Assembly: GCA_002900995.3 (NCBI GenBank)
Contig: CM035311.1
Span: 930,001-994,000 of the forward strand
Origin: Ganoderma boninense
Lineage: Eukaryota > Basidiomycota > Agaricomycetes > Polyporales > Polyporaceae
Length of the DNA: 64,000 bases
Reading direction: 5' to 3'
Positions 46,068-57,094 of the stretch are shown piece after piece. Position 1 is the stretch's first letter. Every line of letters begins with the position of its first letter. A program made the translations under genes and the position numbers. The notes below the pieces were generated by a model, which worked only from the letters and a program-made list of their open reading frames with translations, made no database searches and was not told where the DNA came from.

Positions 46068-48764
46068 ATGGCGCCCGTCGAGACCGAGTACTACGACCTG
46101 GTGCGCTCCGCCTTCTCTCCCCGCCTCCGTCTTCCTATCTGGCGTGTGGCGTGCCAAAGATCTTCCTGCTGACGTGGTATTGTGCGCGCAGCTGGGGGTA
46201 GCGACGGATGTGAACGACACGGACCTCAAGAAGGCGTACCGGAAGCAGGCAATCAAGGTACGTTGCTCCTTGTCTTTTGTTTCTCGTCCCCCGCAGGTGC
46301 TTATCCCACTCCCTTTCCCCTTGCCCCCTCGATGGTCCGAATTCGCTCGATTCCTGCATCGCTTGCCGTCCTTGCTTGACGTCCTGCTGCGTCCCATGAA
46401 TCGGCTCAAACGGGACACTTGGATGTATGCTGTCTGCCGGGGGCGAGCGTGTAGTATCACCCGGACAAGAATCCTTCCCCGGACGCCGAGGAGAAATTCA
46501 AGAACATCAGGTGTGTGTTTGCGCACAGCCCAGCATGCGTTGGGGCGACTGACCGCCTGGAACCCGGTGCTTTTCGTCGTGCAGCGAAGCGTACCGCATT
46601 CTCTCGGATCCTGTGAGTCGTTCTTTCTGGTCATTGATGCGCACACGGTGGCTCGCTCGGGTTGTGGGCGCACTGGTGGGCAGAACCGCCCCTTCGGATG
46701 CATGCCACTCGGGGTGCGTGTATCTGTAGAGCGAGTACTACTGTGCGATGCCCGTATCCCAAGCATATCCGGCCGTAGTGCGAACACGCCCTGTGTAGGA
46801 GCGCATATAGGCAGATGCGCGCGGCGCATTGCATCCGACTTACTTGCACTGCGCCGATATGTGGTCCGGATAGTTTGCCAAGCGTGCTTGCGCACCGTTT
46901 CAGATATGCGGCCGAGTGCATGTTCACTGCATTTTTGTTGTATTACGATGTCGTGTGATGGCAGGTTGCCGTCAGACTATGGTTACTTATCACTTCCCTC
47001 TGCAGAATCTCCGCGCTGTGTATGATAAGAATGGCGCCAAGATGGTAAGTCCATGGGGCGGCAGGTTCGCTCTTAGGCATATCGTGCTGATGAATGCGTA
47101 CTTGAAGGTGGACAAGGAAGGCGGCGTCGCCATGGAAGACGCCGCGGGCTTCTTCGCGAACGTCTTCGGCGGAGAGCAGTTCATGGACTACGTGAGTCCT
47201 CCTTCCAGTCTCCATTCCTCCTGCCCTAATGCGCATTGCGTAGATCGGCGAGATTTCGTTGATGAAGGAGATGACATCCGTCGCGACGACGATGATGACT
47301 GAGGAGGAGAAGGCAGAGCTGGAGCGGGAGATGAACGAAGCGCACGCGGCGGCCGGCGGGGCCCCTGCGGGTCCTGCGAGTATTCCCGCACAGGCACACG
47401 TCGAGGAGGGTGCAGCCGAGACGCCTGCTTCGCCCTCGCGCGCCGCGTCTCCCACCCCGTCGCCGCCCGCGGTGCCAGAGGGCCAGGACGGGCTGTCTGC
47501 GGCGGCGAAGAGTCCAGCATCGTCTTCGTCGAGCAACCTCAAGGAGGGCAAGGGGGAGAAGGACGGGCAGGGGAAGAGGCGTGCGAAGCTCACGCCCGAG
47601 CAGAAGAAGAAGCTGCAGGAGCTGGACGAGGAGCGGAAGAAGAACATGGAGGAGCGCGTAGAAACGCTTGCGAAGAAGCTCGCGGACCGCCTGCGGCCCT
47701 TCGTGGACGCCAAACGCCCGGGGGACAAGGACGACCCGGAGACACAGGCGTTCGAGGCGAAGATGCGGCGCGAGGCGGACGACCTGAAGCTGGAAAGCTT
47801 CGGGGTGGAGCTCCTCCATACGATCGGGAACATCTACATCATGAAGGCGACGTCGTTCTTGAAGAGCAAGAAGTTCCTGGGCATGTGAGTGTTTGAACTA
47901 TACCGATGTCGGTAGTGAAGGTCTGACAGCGGTATTCTAGTCCTGGCTTCTTCTCGAGGTTGAAGGAGAAGGGTGCAATGGCAAAGGACGCGTGGGGCGT
48001 GATCGGCAGCGCGTAAGTTATGTTTATTTTGCGCTAAGGTGACAACTTGTTCACGATATGACGCGTATGTCAGCCTCGGCGTCCAGCACACAATTGCAGT
48101 AAGTTTAACGGTGGAGGACGATTGGTGCATCCGTTGACGTCTAACATGCACTAGGAAATGGAGAAGCTTCAGGCGCGCGGAGAAGTGGCAGAGGAGGAGT
48201 TGAGGGCGCTGGAGGAAGATGTCACTGGCAAGGTAAGCAGTTGGAGCTCGATACGAGGAAACGCGTTTCCTCAAGGCGACTGCTAGATCATGCTTGCATC
48301 TTGGCGAGGAACTCGTTTCGAAGTGTCCCAAGTTCTACGAGAAGTCGTAGACCGTGTACTCAAGGAACAGGGTGTCTCGGACCAGATACTCCTCAACCGG
48401 GCAAAGGTACAATCGCCGCTATATTGCGAGCGAGATCGCATTCTCAGATTTGGTCTGTATAACAGGGTCTTCTGCTCATTGGTGCGATCTTCAAGTCGAC
48501 CGTTCCTGACGAATCGGATGCTGAGCGTCGAGAGCTGGAACGGTCAGATATTCCTCCCACTCGTTGGTATTGTAGCGTTCTCACATCAGTTGTAGGATGG
48601 TTGCGGAGGCTGCCGCAGGCAAGTCGAAGCATAATCAGGTCCGTGCGGCCCACCGTGCAAAGCGCTATGATTCCTCCCCTACGCCTCGGCCAGAGTCTGT
48701 GCACGGGCAGAACGGCGCGGAGAAGACACACGCAGAGAAGGCACCCCCGGCCTCTGCTGCATGA
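46068..48764 (+). CDS. DnaJ-domain cochaperone with DnaJ-X domain (Caj1/Djp1 type)
   Basis: An Hsp40 cochaperone that stimulates Hsp70 ATPase. Caj1 and Djp1 of yeast act in the cytosol, and Djp1 helps peroxisomal and mitochondrial import. The J domain is assembled from small exons: 46068-46100 (MAPVETEYYDL), 46192-46257 (LGVATDVNDTDLKKAYRKQA), 46455-46510 beginning YHPDKNP with the essential HPD, about 46585-46611 (EAYRILSDP), and about 47007-47043 (NLRAVYDKNGAKM). Next come the G/F-poor EDAAGFFANVFGGEQFMDYI and a long charged exon (47244-47885) with an Ala/Pro/Ser-rich insert and coiled coil. The DnaJ-X domain then runs to KSTVPDESDAERRELE, where LESFGVELLHTIGNIY and QVLREVVDRVLKEQGVS are typical. 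The end is HAEKAPPASAA at 48764. It is intact with about ten introns. Confidence 0.93.
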
Positions 48765-49682
48765 AGTCTGATCTGTTTGGCAATCTTGCGCAAGTGGCTT
48801 CACATAATATGGATCATCCTCGATGCCGTGGTACGCATATCTATACGTCTCCATGTCTTATAATCGCATCTCCACTTCCCATGCGAACTTGTCCACCTAC
48901 GCCATGCATGCTCACTACAACATACCTACTCCCCCGGATTTATACATCTAAATATCCAATCCATCCCTCTCGATCTGTTTTGTTTGGTGCGTCTTTCGTC
49001 GGTTTCGGTCCTCTCTTCCTAGGTGGTTCATCTGATAGACGACTCGGTAGTGCTCGTACCTGCTACTATATCCTCCCTTGCCAGTCATTTCGCTATCGGT
49101 GCTTTGACACTCTGCCTTACTTGGTTTACGTAGTAATGACATCGTTCCCAATGCCTATTCTCACTCGCTAGTCTTCTCTCGACTGCGAGAACCATTTTCA
49201 TACTCTCCTACGGTGGGCGTGTTTCATGCTGTCTGGCGTTCGTCGTTGGGGGTCGTGGTTTTGCTGTCGGCAAGTGGAGCATTGGACATCACCTCATCCT
49301 TTTCCGAGTGCGTTAACGGAGCTGCTGACGCTATTCCAGTTTCATTCCCCCTCATGCCTTCAAATCACAAGGCCCTTAGACTGTACGTGCCTTGTCCCTT
49401 GCTCCTATCTTGAAAAACTTACGATTCGTCAGGCGCAGATCGTATGTCTCCTGAACTTCACCTGAAACCATGCGTTACTCGAAGGGCCTGCCCTTCTAAC
49501 GGTACGTGATACAAAACGGATTGTTGAACTATTTTATCTATGTGGCTCGAGGGGTATAAACGATAGGCTAATATCAAATACAGGAAATAAGACAGGTCAA
49601 GAATACAGAAACGAAGCGAGTCTGACGTGCGGGGGGTAAGTAACCTGTGGCTATCGATACAGCAAGAACCGAGACGAGGATT
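48765..49682. other. Convergent 3' intergenic region
   Basis: AT-richer sequence after the DnaJ stop, presumably its 3' UTR and that of the minus-strand gene. Small frames only. Confidence 0.45.
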
Positions 49683-50360
49683 CTAGTAGGTGGTGATACA
49701 ATCTTTAGCTTTCGGACTGGGTCCATCGCAACGGGTGCCAATGTCCTTGGACTTCAAAGCGGCCGAGGCGCCCTCCGCGCGCACCTCCAGCGTTCTACCC
49801 ACAGTGGGGTCAGCCTCCCTGGCGCTGCCAACGACCCCGAGCTCCGTCGGCGACAGTCCTAGAGTCTTCTCCGCCTTCCGGGACAGCACGTCGCCGGAGG
49901 CGTGGTCATAATCACCTCGCGGACCCGCAATGCTGTTGTCGCCAAGCGCGAAGAAGCGGTTTCGACGGGCAACGCCGGCGGACGGCCGCGCACTGGTAGG
50001 AGGGGTGGAGGCATTCTCGGGCCCGTCGGGGACGCGGAGCAGACCGAGTTGCCCGCGTGCGACGTTGCCGTGGACGAGGAGGCGAAGATCTCTAAGGGGG
50101 GCGTGATCCTTGCCAGAGGTGCGTTCGTTGCGAACGCTCTCCGCGGATGCACTGTCGCTATCGCTGAAGGTCCTTTGCGCCTGCTCCTCGTCATGCGGTA
50201 GAAGGAGGAGGGGCGCGTGGTTCTGGTGCAGGACGCCCGGCGTAGTGGCCTTTCTGCCTGCCTTGCTCTCGTGTGCGTCGGCGGAGGGGACGGTTGTATG
50301 CGTTGTGTTGGGTATGACGACGAACGGAAAAGCCATGTGGTCAGCAGGCGTAGAGGGCAT
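49683..50360 (-). CDS. Hypothetical Ser/Ala-rich protein
   Basis: An open frame of 225 residues from the ATG at 50360 (MPSTPADHMAFPFVVIP). I do not recognise it. It has a hydrophobic patch near the start, then low-complexity Ser/Ala/Asp and Arg-rich stretches such as NVARGQLGLLRVPDGPENA and FALGDNSIAGPRGDYDHA. The latter segment, followed by DVLSRKAEKTLGLSPTELG, has a composition seen in short conserved agaricomycete proteins, but I cannot name a family. GC-rich codon use is like its neighbours. A spliced upstream exon is possible, since no good promoter is seen directly before 50360. It may equally be a non-coding frame; confidence is moderate to low. Confidence 0.45.
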   Translation of the reverse strand: MPSTPADHMAFPFVVIPNTTHTTVPSADAHESKAGRKATTPGVLHQNHAPLLLLPHDEEQAQRTFSDSDSASAESVRNERTSGKDHAPLRDLRLLVHGNVARGQLGLLRVPDGPENASTPPTSARPSAGVARRNRFFALGDNSIAGPRGDYDHASGDVLSRKAEKTLGLSPTELGVVGSAREADPTVGRTLEVRAEGASAALKSKDIGTRCDGPSPKAKDCITTY

Positions 50361-51414
50361 GGAGGGCACGGCGGAGCAGGCGGTAGGTGCAGGAGGACAG
50401 AAGGAATGGGCTCTGGATGATGCGAGGAGGAAAGACCCGACTTTAAACAGCAGCTCTAGGGTATCTCGGGTTTGGTTGCGTGGGTTGCAAGTGAGTGCGC
50501 GAGCATGAAACAGTCCGTCGCTGAAGAACGCCTCTGTTGCCGGTCACTCGCTTTATACCAGGTCGCACAGAAGCTGATAGGTCCATTGCACTGCCATATT
50601 GGACGTGATTTTGGCTGACCTTTCGACGATGCACAGGTTCACGTTGCGGCGAGCCGCAGGTGGCACTGAGGCGGCACGGTGTGGTTGAAGTAATGTGCTG
50701 ATGAACCATCCATGTTGATTGCTTGCCAACTTTGGGTGCCCGTGCATTCATGGACTGCCCCTTCATCTCGACTCGGGGAAGGATCACATCTGCTGCAGAT
50801 TTGCATTGAATCCGAGACCGGGAACTCCTCGGATTATCGACACCACTTGGGTGTTGCATGTTCTACGTTCGCATGGTCGCGGGGTTGCGGAGGTTCTGGA
50901 AACGACCGGAGTTGGCATCCGTCGGGTTCTGAGCATCTCACTGCTGTTGGTATGCGAGTGCTATGCTCAATACCGAGTTTTGCCTTCTGGTAGCTAAGCA
51001 TCTCGCCCGGCTTCCCGACCCGCATGATAGTTTCCCTGGGGTTTTGGATCATGATGCATATGGCACAGCATCAGTGACAAGAGGGACCATCTGACTGAAG
51101 ATATCAAGGCCAACGCATGGTCTCGAGGATTTCGCGGGACAGTCGACATCGTAGGCGCTCTGACAATGCCAACCTTGAACCAACCCTCGAACATACTTAC
51201 ATAGTTGTCATTGGCAAGTCTGCACTGACTCCTTTGCTCACGACGATCAGGTAACTGACCGCCACCACCCCTTCGCCGTCGGAACAAATTCACTGGATAA
51301 CAAACTCGAGCTCGTGGATTCTTGACTCTTTTCCCAGAATGCCTGGGTCCGCGAGACAGGTGGAGGCCGGAAGTCACACACATTGATGTATTGACAAATC
51401 CTAGCCAATATATC
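50361..51414. other. Intergenic region before the tRNA
   Basis: Short overlapping frames on both strands, none supported. No repeats noticed. Confidence 0.4.
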
Positions 51415-51493
51415 GGCCGCCTGGCGTAATGGCAACGCGTCTGACTACGATTCGGTAATCAGGAGATTGCAGGTTCGACCCCTGCGGTGGTCA
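51415..51493 (+). tRNA. tRNA-Arg (anticodon ACG), intron-containing
   Basis: A cloverleaf with all canonical pairings: acceptor 51415-51421 with 51486-51492, D stem GCGT/ACGC, and anticodon stem 51440-51444 with 51459-51463. The anticodon is ACG at 51447-51449, a 7-nt intron TTCGGTA lies at 51451-51457, and the T arm at 51469-51485. Discriminator A at 51493 is followed by TTTT, a Pol III stop. It is the same as the minus-strand gene at 38570 apart from one intron base. Confidence 0.96.
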
Positions 51494-52164
51494 TTTTGCT
51501 ACGACTATTTTGGGCATCGGCCCATCATTTGTTACCACCACGATGTTGCGTACAGTCCACTGTCCTGAAGACGGAACGGACCCATACACTTGCTGTCTTA
51601 AAGGGCTCGGGCACTCGTACTAAGGGGAGTGATCGCGCTTAGTTGTGAAAATCAACATTTGAGCGATATCATGCTCAACTTCATCTTGTGTCCACGCAAA
51701 CCGCTGTGATGGTGTCGACTTCCTCGACAACCACTCCCAGACCACGTTAGGCGGGATGGAAGTTCTGTGTTAGCATCATACGACATTTGATGTGCTGCCA
51801 CTGCCCACGACGAAGGCCTCGGAATGAGGCTATGGGAGTTGCTCTCGGAGGAGGTTAAGACCTCAGGCCTCATAGACTGTTTCTCGTGCTTGTGTCCACG
51901 TAAGCCCCCATAGCTAACCTTCCTGGATTATCCATGGCACTGCATGGCCTAGCTGTGCCATTCCTTTATTAGTTTGGGAAGCTTATTCCTGGCTGAATGT
52001 GTGTTTGTATGGTTTGATGGTACTTCCCTACGTCATCTCTCGTGGCGCCCGCGAAAGGTGGAAGCGCCCAGATACCGACTTGGCTTGAAAGTCGCTTCGG
52101 GCTGCGCACCATCCTCTGACCTCGCACTCCACTACTAGTACATGTCGGTCTCTCCGCACCCTCA
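51494..52164. other. Intergenic, promoter side of the EI24-like gene
   Basis: Unremarkable sequence between the tRNA and the start at 52165; no gene or repeat recognised. Confidence 0.4.
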
Positions 52165-53172
52165 ATGGCTGATAATACTCCACAGCCGTCCAGTTCAGGA
52201 TCCATCGCAGAGAGTCACAAGCGGCAGGTAGCTTCCAGATCCCGCGGCATCTTGGAGCGGCTCGAGCACGAAGCGCGAGAGGCTGGTTTGCATGCATGGG
52301 CAGCGTTCGCCTCCTTTGCATGGTTGTGGCCCGTACGTGGGATATTGTACGCAATTCATAGTAAGTGGAACATACACACAATTCTCCGCGGGTGACTTAC
52401 TTACAGCATATACGCACTAGATCCACAGCTCATCCTCTCCGTGCGCCATGCACTCGTCCAGTCACTCATCATATCTGTCGTGGTCTTCGCCGTGCTCGTG
52501 TTCTTCACCTTCTTGCCTCAAATGGCCGTCCTCGCTGTGTTCACTGGGCCGCTCGCCCCCCTATTCGCGGTCGTCCTAGTGGGGGCTGAGGCCCTCATCC
52601 TCATCTCGTTCTTTGGCCGCGCCCTTTTTCTCGAGCCAGCCCTCACCCACGTGTTTGACGCGACGCTAGCTGCGCAAGGCCAGAAGCAGATGCTCAAAGA
52701 GGGAAAGGAGCGGGTGGGGACGGCAGCGGCGCGCGGTGTCGGAAGCCAGCTCGTCAAGCCCTTGCAGGCGTTCTCACAGGAGGGCATGCTGCGGTACGCC
52801 CTGACCCTCCCATTGAACTTCGTTCCCATGGTGGGGACCCCTATTTTCCTCTTGTACAACGGGCACAAGGGAGGGCCGGCGTGGCATTCACGCTACTTCG
52901 AGCTGAAGGGCTTGTCGAGGGCTCAACGCACGGCGTTCGTCGAGAAACGGAGGGCTCAGTACACAGCGTACGTCCAGGCGTCCTTCGGCGTCCTGTGTTC
53001 GACTTCATGCTGATAGGTGCACTATTGTCGCAGATTCGGGATGATGACGCTCTTGCTGAACTTCGTGCCCCTCGTCGGGTTGGTGTTCAGCTTCACCAAC
53101 ACCATCGGTGCAGCAATGTGGGCAGCGCAAGTGGAGGCTGAGACCAACATCATCGACCGAGACAGATCCTGA
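52165..53172 (+). CDS. EI24-domain membrane protein, outer spore wall RRT8/LDS-like
   Basis: Exons 52165-52360, 52421-52967 and 53034-53172 join to 882 nt, 293 residues. After a polar N-terminus with a likely amphipathic region (GILERLEHEAREAGLHAWAA), hydrophobic helices follow: LWPVRGILYAIH, LIISVVVFAVLVFFTFL and LAVFTGPLAPLFAVVLVGAE with ALILISFFGRALF. Two more come later, TLPLNFVPMVGTPIFLLYNG and MMTLLLNFVPLVGLVFSFTN. The paired NFVP...GxP/GxV repeats and the FVEKRRAQYTAFGMMT stretch are typical of the fungal EI24/RRT8 family. In yeast, Rrt8 and Lds1/Lds2 sit at lipid droplets and the spore wall and help dityrosine layer assembly. A filamentous basidiomycete lacks that exact layer, so lipid-droplet or membrane function is the safer inference. 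Confidence 0.85.
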
Positions 53173-54638
53173 ACCGAGGAAGTAAGAATGTCAAGCCCGG
53201 GTACTTGTCCAATTCTGCAATCGACATCTCGGGGACTATGTTGATATCCATTGCTGTGTTTGCGACCCAATAATGTTTCCTCCAGTCGAGCAGTATACGC
53301 TTGAAACTAGTGTCATATATGCTCATGGACATAGGCGCGAACTACGTGATTTATCTGGAGACTTCGGAGAGTCTCTGCAGTGAGTAACGACACTACAACG
53401 AGGAACCTACGGTATTCAGGCTGCATTAACTGCGCCGGTCGGTCCGAAAATAGACTCGTTGAGCTCATGACGTCAGCTGGAATGGGAGATCTGTCCGCTT
53501 TGAGCTGGGAGGGCAAGCCCACATTCTATTTTCGCCAGAGAACGCCAGAGCATATATATAACCACATCGCCCACTTTCCAGTGCCACCTGCCTCTCACTG
53601 CTCTCTGTCATTCACCTGGCACTACTCCTCTCCACCTCGCTGTGTCCTGCCTCCGTTTCTACCCTATTGCAACCGAGACTTCGCAGGCTTGATGGCTCCC
53701 GGCACTTGCAACATTACCGAGGACCCGTTCGGCTAGGTAGGCTACTTACCTCAGCTTACTTACCTCTCGTCAAGGACCGCATTGAGAAGCATCCGCAGCG
53801 GAGCCCTTTCCGGCCCTCTCGTTTCCACAACGAAGAAACCTGTGTGGAGCTGCATCTCAGAAGACTTCTATCTGCATGTCCGCTAACCATCAAGTTGGTC
53901 AACGTACATGATGTCGGACGGCACGGGCGCCGGCGTGGAGTCAGGGTGAGTCTCATGGAAACGAGCCTGGGCGGCCAATTCAACCCGTAAAGTAGCAAAC
54001 CCGGACGGTCTGGGCGGTGGTGTCCATGCACCACGGGTGCCTGGTCAACGCCTCCGACGTCGGGCTTGTCAATCGCCCTCGTCCAAGGCACGTTTTGGAC
54101 GTCGGTTTCTGCCTAAAGGTGATTGTCGAGCACCACCAGGGCCCGTAAAACTTCTCGAACTTGAAAACCAACGTGAAAACAGCGGTGTCTTCTCCCACCT
54201 TACCCGAGGAAAGCCGTCGTTGTCCGTGCACCAGGCGATCAACGTCTCCCGGTGGATACTTGCCCATCGGCCGTGATCTTACCAAAACAACCTAGCGTCG
54301 CGATGGACCATATCAAGGTGCTTAAACGATAAATGTTGTGCTTTTCGTGCAAGCGCTTAAACAAGCGCCACATGTTTTACAGAGAATTCCCATTTAAAGA
54401 AGGTACATTGCGCCAAAATGCGGAAGCGCCCATCTTAAACCATGCTGCCATCAATTCTTTTATCGCCTGTGCCGGCAAATTAATCGAGACCAGTCGACCA
54501 CCCCGCCAAGGATGGGCGTCGCGAGCTCTCTTGTTCTCCCTTAACATCGTTGCCTCCCATCTCGTCCCCACACTCCTTGTCCCATACGTCGCATTGCGAG
54601 TTGCGCCCCTTGCGACCTTCCACCACACATCGGCAACC
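53173..54638. other. 1.5-kb stretch with a promoter-like element but no recognised gene
   Basis: It lies between the EI24-like gene and chitin deacetylase. TATATATAA at 53553 is followed by a CT-rich leader-like segment (53570-53680) and an ATG at 53692 whose frame stops after 14 codons. Minus-strand frames at 53756-54285 show no domain. The right end is the deacetylase promoter. Confidence 0.45.
53553..53561 (+). promoter_or_regulatory. TATA box with CT-rich leader, no recognised gene
   Basis: TATATATAA is followed by pyrimidine-rich DNA to about 53680, the architecture of a strong fungal promoter and 5' UTR. The first ATG (53692) opens only 14 codons, so the product is unknown. Confidence 0.45.
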
Positions 54639-56534
54639 ATGCTGCCCATCTCTGCGCTGTCCGCTCTTTTAGCTGCCACGCTCTCTATTGAGCTCGCCAA
54701 CGCCCACGACGCTCACAAGGCCTACCTCCACAGACGCCAGGCTGCTCTCGCTGCTGGCTCCAGCACGTCGTCCTCGGCTGCTGTTGCACCCACCGGTACG
54801 ACATCTTCCACCCCTGCAGCGACGTCCGCTGCTGCTGCTGGCACATATGTTGGAACTGGTTCCTACGATGTCCCCCCTCTGGCAAGCATTAGCTCCGGCA
54901 TGCCCACTGGCCCTACACCCACCCTCTCCGCAACTTTCACTGCTGGCGCAGTCCCCTCATACTCCGGCGCACCTGCGCTTCCGTCAGCTTGTACGTGTTT
55001 GTTTGTTATCGTGGAGCGGCACTCGTTAATGAAGATCGGCTGTGATAGTCGCTTACAGCGAGGCAGACTGGCCGGCTCTTGATGTAATTCCCCCTACTGG
55101 TAAGCTTCATTCACTCCTTCGTTCATATTATGTCTCTGAAGGAGCCCATGTGGGTATGCAGATTCCGATGAGGTCAAGCAATGGTTGACGGAGCTCAATG
55201 GCCATGATATCCCCGACCTCTCCCCCACTGTCGATGGCGAGTGCGCCACCGACCCGTCGGCTGCTGCGGACGCGAAGAACCGTGGTTGGTGGACGTGCGG
55301 TGGATACACGTCAGGTAATGATATCGTCGCCTGTCCCGATAAGCTCACCTGGGGCGTCAGCTTCGATGATGGCCCGGCTCCTTACTGTAAGTCGTTCCAA
55401 CTCATCGACGCGTTGATTTGGCACTGAACTCTTACCACAGCTCCGTAAGCTGTCGAAGCTCTGTGCTTCTCTAGGTCGTTGCTCTGACATTGTGGTTACA
55501 GGAAGGTACTTAAGTACTTGGGTGACCATGATCTGACCGCGACGTTCTTCGTCGTGGGCTCTCGCGTGGTCTCGTACCCTGAGATCCTCATTAATGAGTA
55601 CATGGCTGGCCACGAGATCTCCGTACACACCTGGTCGCACCACGTATGTCTTGCCTCCTCATGTTTGACCGCAACGGATGATAATGATTTGTGCTATAGC
55701 CTCTTACTGCGATGACCAACGAACAAATCGTCGCTGAGCTTGGGTGGACCCGTAAGGCTATCCAGAGCGTGCTTGGTGTCACCCCGACGACCATGCGTCC
55801 TCCCTACGGTGATATCGGTAAGTTGCATCTCTTGTTTGCCCTGACGTTGCTGATGGTTCTGTTCAGACAACCGTGTCCGTGCGATCTCGAACGCCATGGG
55901 TCTCCGCCCGATCATCTGGACGACCGGCCCTGGCGGTCCCTTCGACACCAACGACTGGCGCGTCGCCGGCGGCGAGCACACCGGCCAGGAGCAGTTCGAC
56001 ATCTTCCAGAGCATCCTCGGCAACGCTACGCAGATCAACACTGGGTGAGTCCTTGAATGGATGCATCGATTGTAGGGAAGTCGCTGACTCGATTATCGCA
56101 GCTTCATCGTCCTTGAGCACGATTTGTTCGAGATCACCGTCGATCTTGCTGTCGGCTACACTCTCGATTCTGCGCAGAGCCACAACCCGAAGTTCAACGT
56201 AAGAGTCTAGTCCGCCATCATGTGGAGCGCGTTCACTGACCATGAGGTGCTTTGTTTGGTCCAGTTGGAGTCTATCGGCCGCTGCATGAAATACCCCCTC
56301 AACGACATGTACAAGGAGACTGCCACGACCGACATCGTCTCGACGAACTCATCCACGAGCTCGACCGGCTCCAACTCGTCTTCCAACAACGGCTCGACCG
56401 GCTCGACGGACTCCACCACTACGAACGGCTCGACGGGCGCGTCCTCCGGGAATGGCGCTGCGGGCCTGCAGCTGCCGTCGGTCTTCCCGGCGATGGTCGC
56501 GGCGGCGGTCGCTGTTGTCGCTGCGAGCCTGTGA
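54639..56534 (+). CDS. Chitin deacetylase (CE4), GPI-anchored type
   Basis: A metal-dependent carbohydrate esterase that converts chitin to chitosan in the cell wall. The start at 54639 encodes a signal peptide (MLPISALSALLAATLSIELA). A Ser/Thr/Ala-rich segment follows, then the fungal N-terminal region with NRGWWTCGGYTSGNDIVACP. The NodB domain has motif 1 as SFDDGP (Ser for the usual Thr), metal-binding HTWSHH (split by the intron at about 55645-55700), RPPYGD as motif 3, the ND(W) segment DTNDWRVAGG, and IVLEHDLFE as motif 5. A long Ser/Thr/Asn/Gly tail and a hydrophobic C-terminus (PAMVAAAVAVVAASL) fit a GPI-attachment signal. About eight short introns are present and the gene looks intact. 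Stop at 56534. Confidence 0.94.
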
Positions 56535-57094
56535 TGTGACGATTCAGTGATTAGTTCTCAGTGCTCCGCTATAGAACACTGCTACCCTCTTGCTTTATTG
56601 GTCTTAGAATGAAATTGGCTGAAAATTATGCCGATGTTTGGACGCTGAATGCTTTCCGCTAATTACGTCGACACCAAGTACTCCACTGCTAATAGACGTG
56701 ATATAACCCGACTTGGGCTGTGGCGCGTGCTTGCGTTTTTGCGTTCGTGCGTCGTCAACGCCGAGCGCGCGAGTATAAGGGCTAGGGCGGTCCCTGGTAG
56801 GTTTGCTGTTGGTGTGCATTGGGTTGCCGTTGGTAAGTACAGTACTAGTAGTACTTGTAGCAAACTTGTTGCATTCACTCGAGTGGGGACCGGCTGTGGA
56901 GGCAAACGCAGATCGCCGGATGCGATGCACAGCCACAACTGGACACCGGATATGTCGCTGCCTTGCTCCTTGCATGGACACCATAACCATTCCCCTCCAA
57001 CGAGTCTTGTCTGCGCTGCTGTTCTCTCTGCTGGTCATCCTATCGGAGCCTCCTCTCTCCTGCATCTAGTGTGCCACGTTGTGTGCAACACAAC
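56535..57094. other. Tandem intergenic region
   Basis: Holds the deacetylase 3' end and the Sec1 promoter. No separate gene is seen. Confidence 0.45.

Noticed and set aside
45649..47025. 458-codon plus-strand open frame
   Set aside because: It runs through the leader and introns of the DnaJ gene in a frame that does not match the J domain.
53756..54285. Minus-strand frames considered as a gene fragment or transposon remnant
   Set aside because: No domain or terminal repeats recognised.
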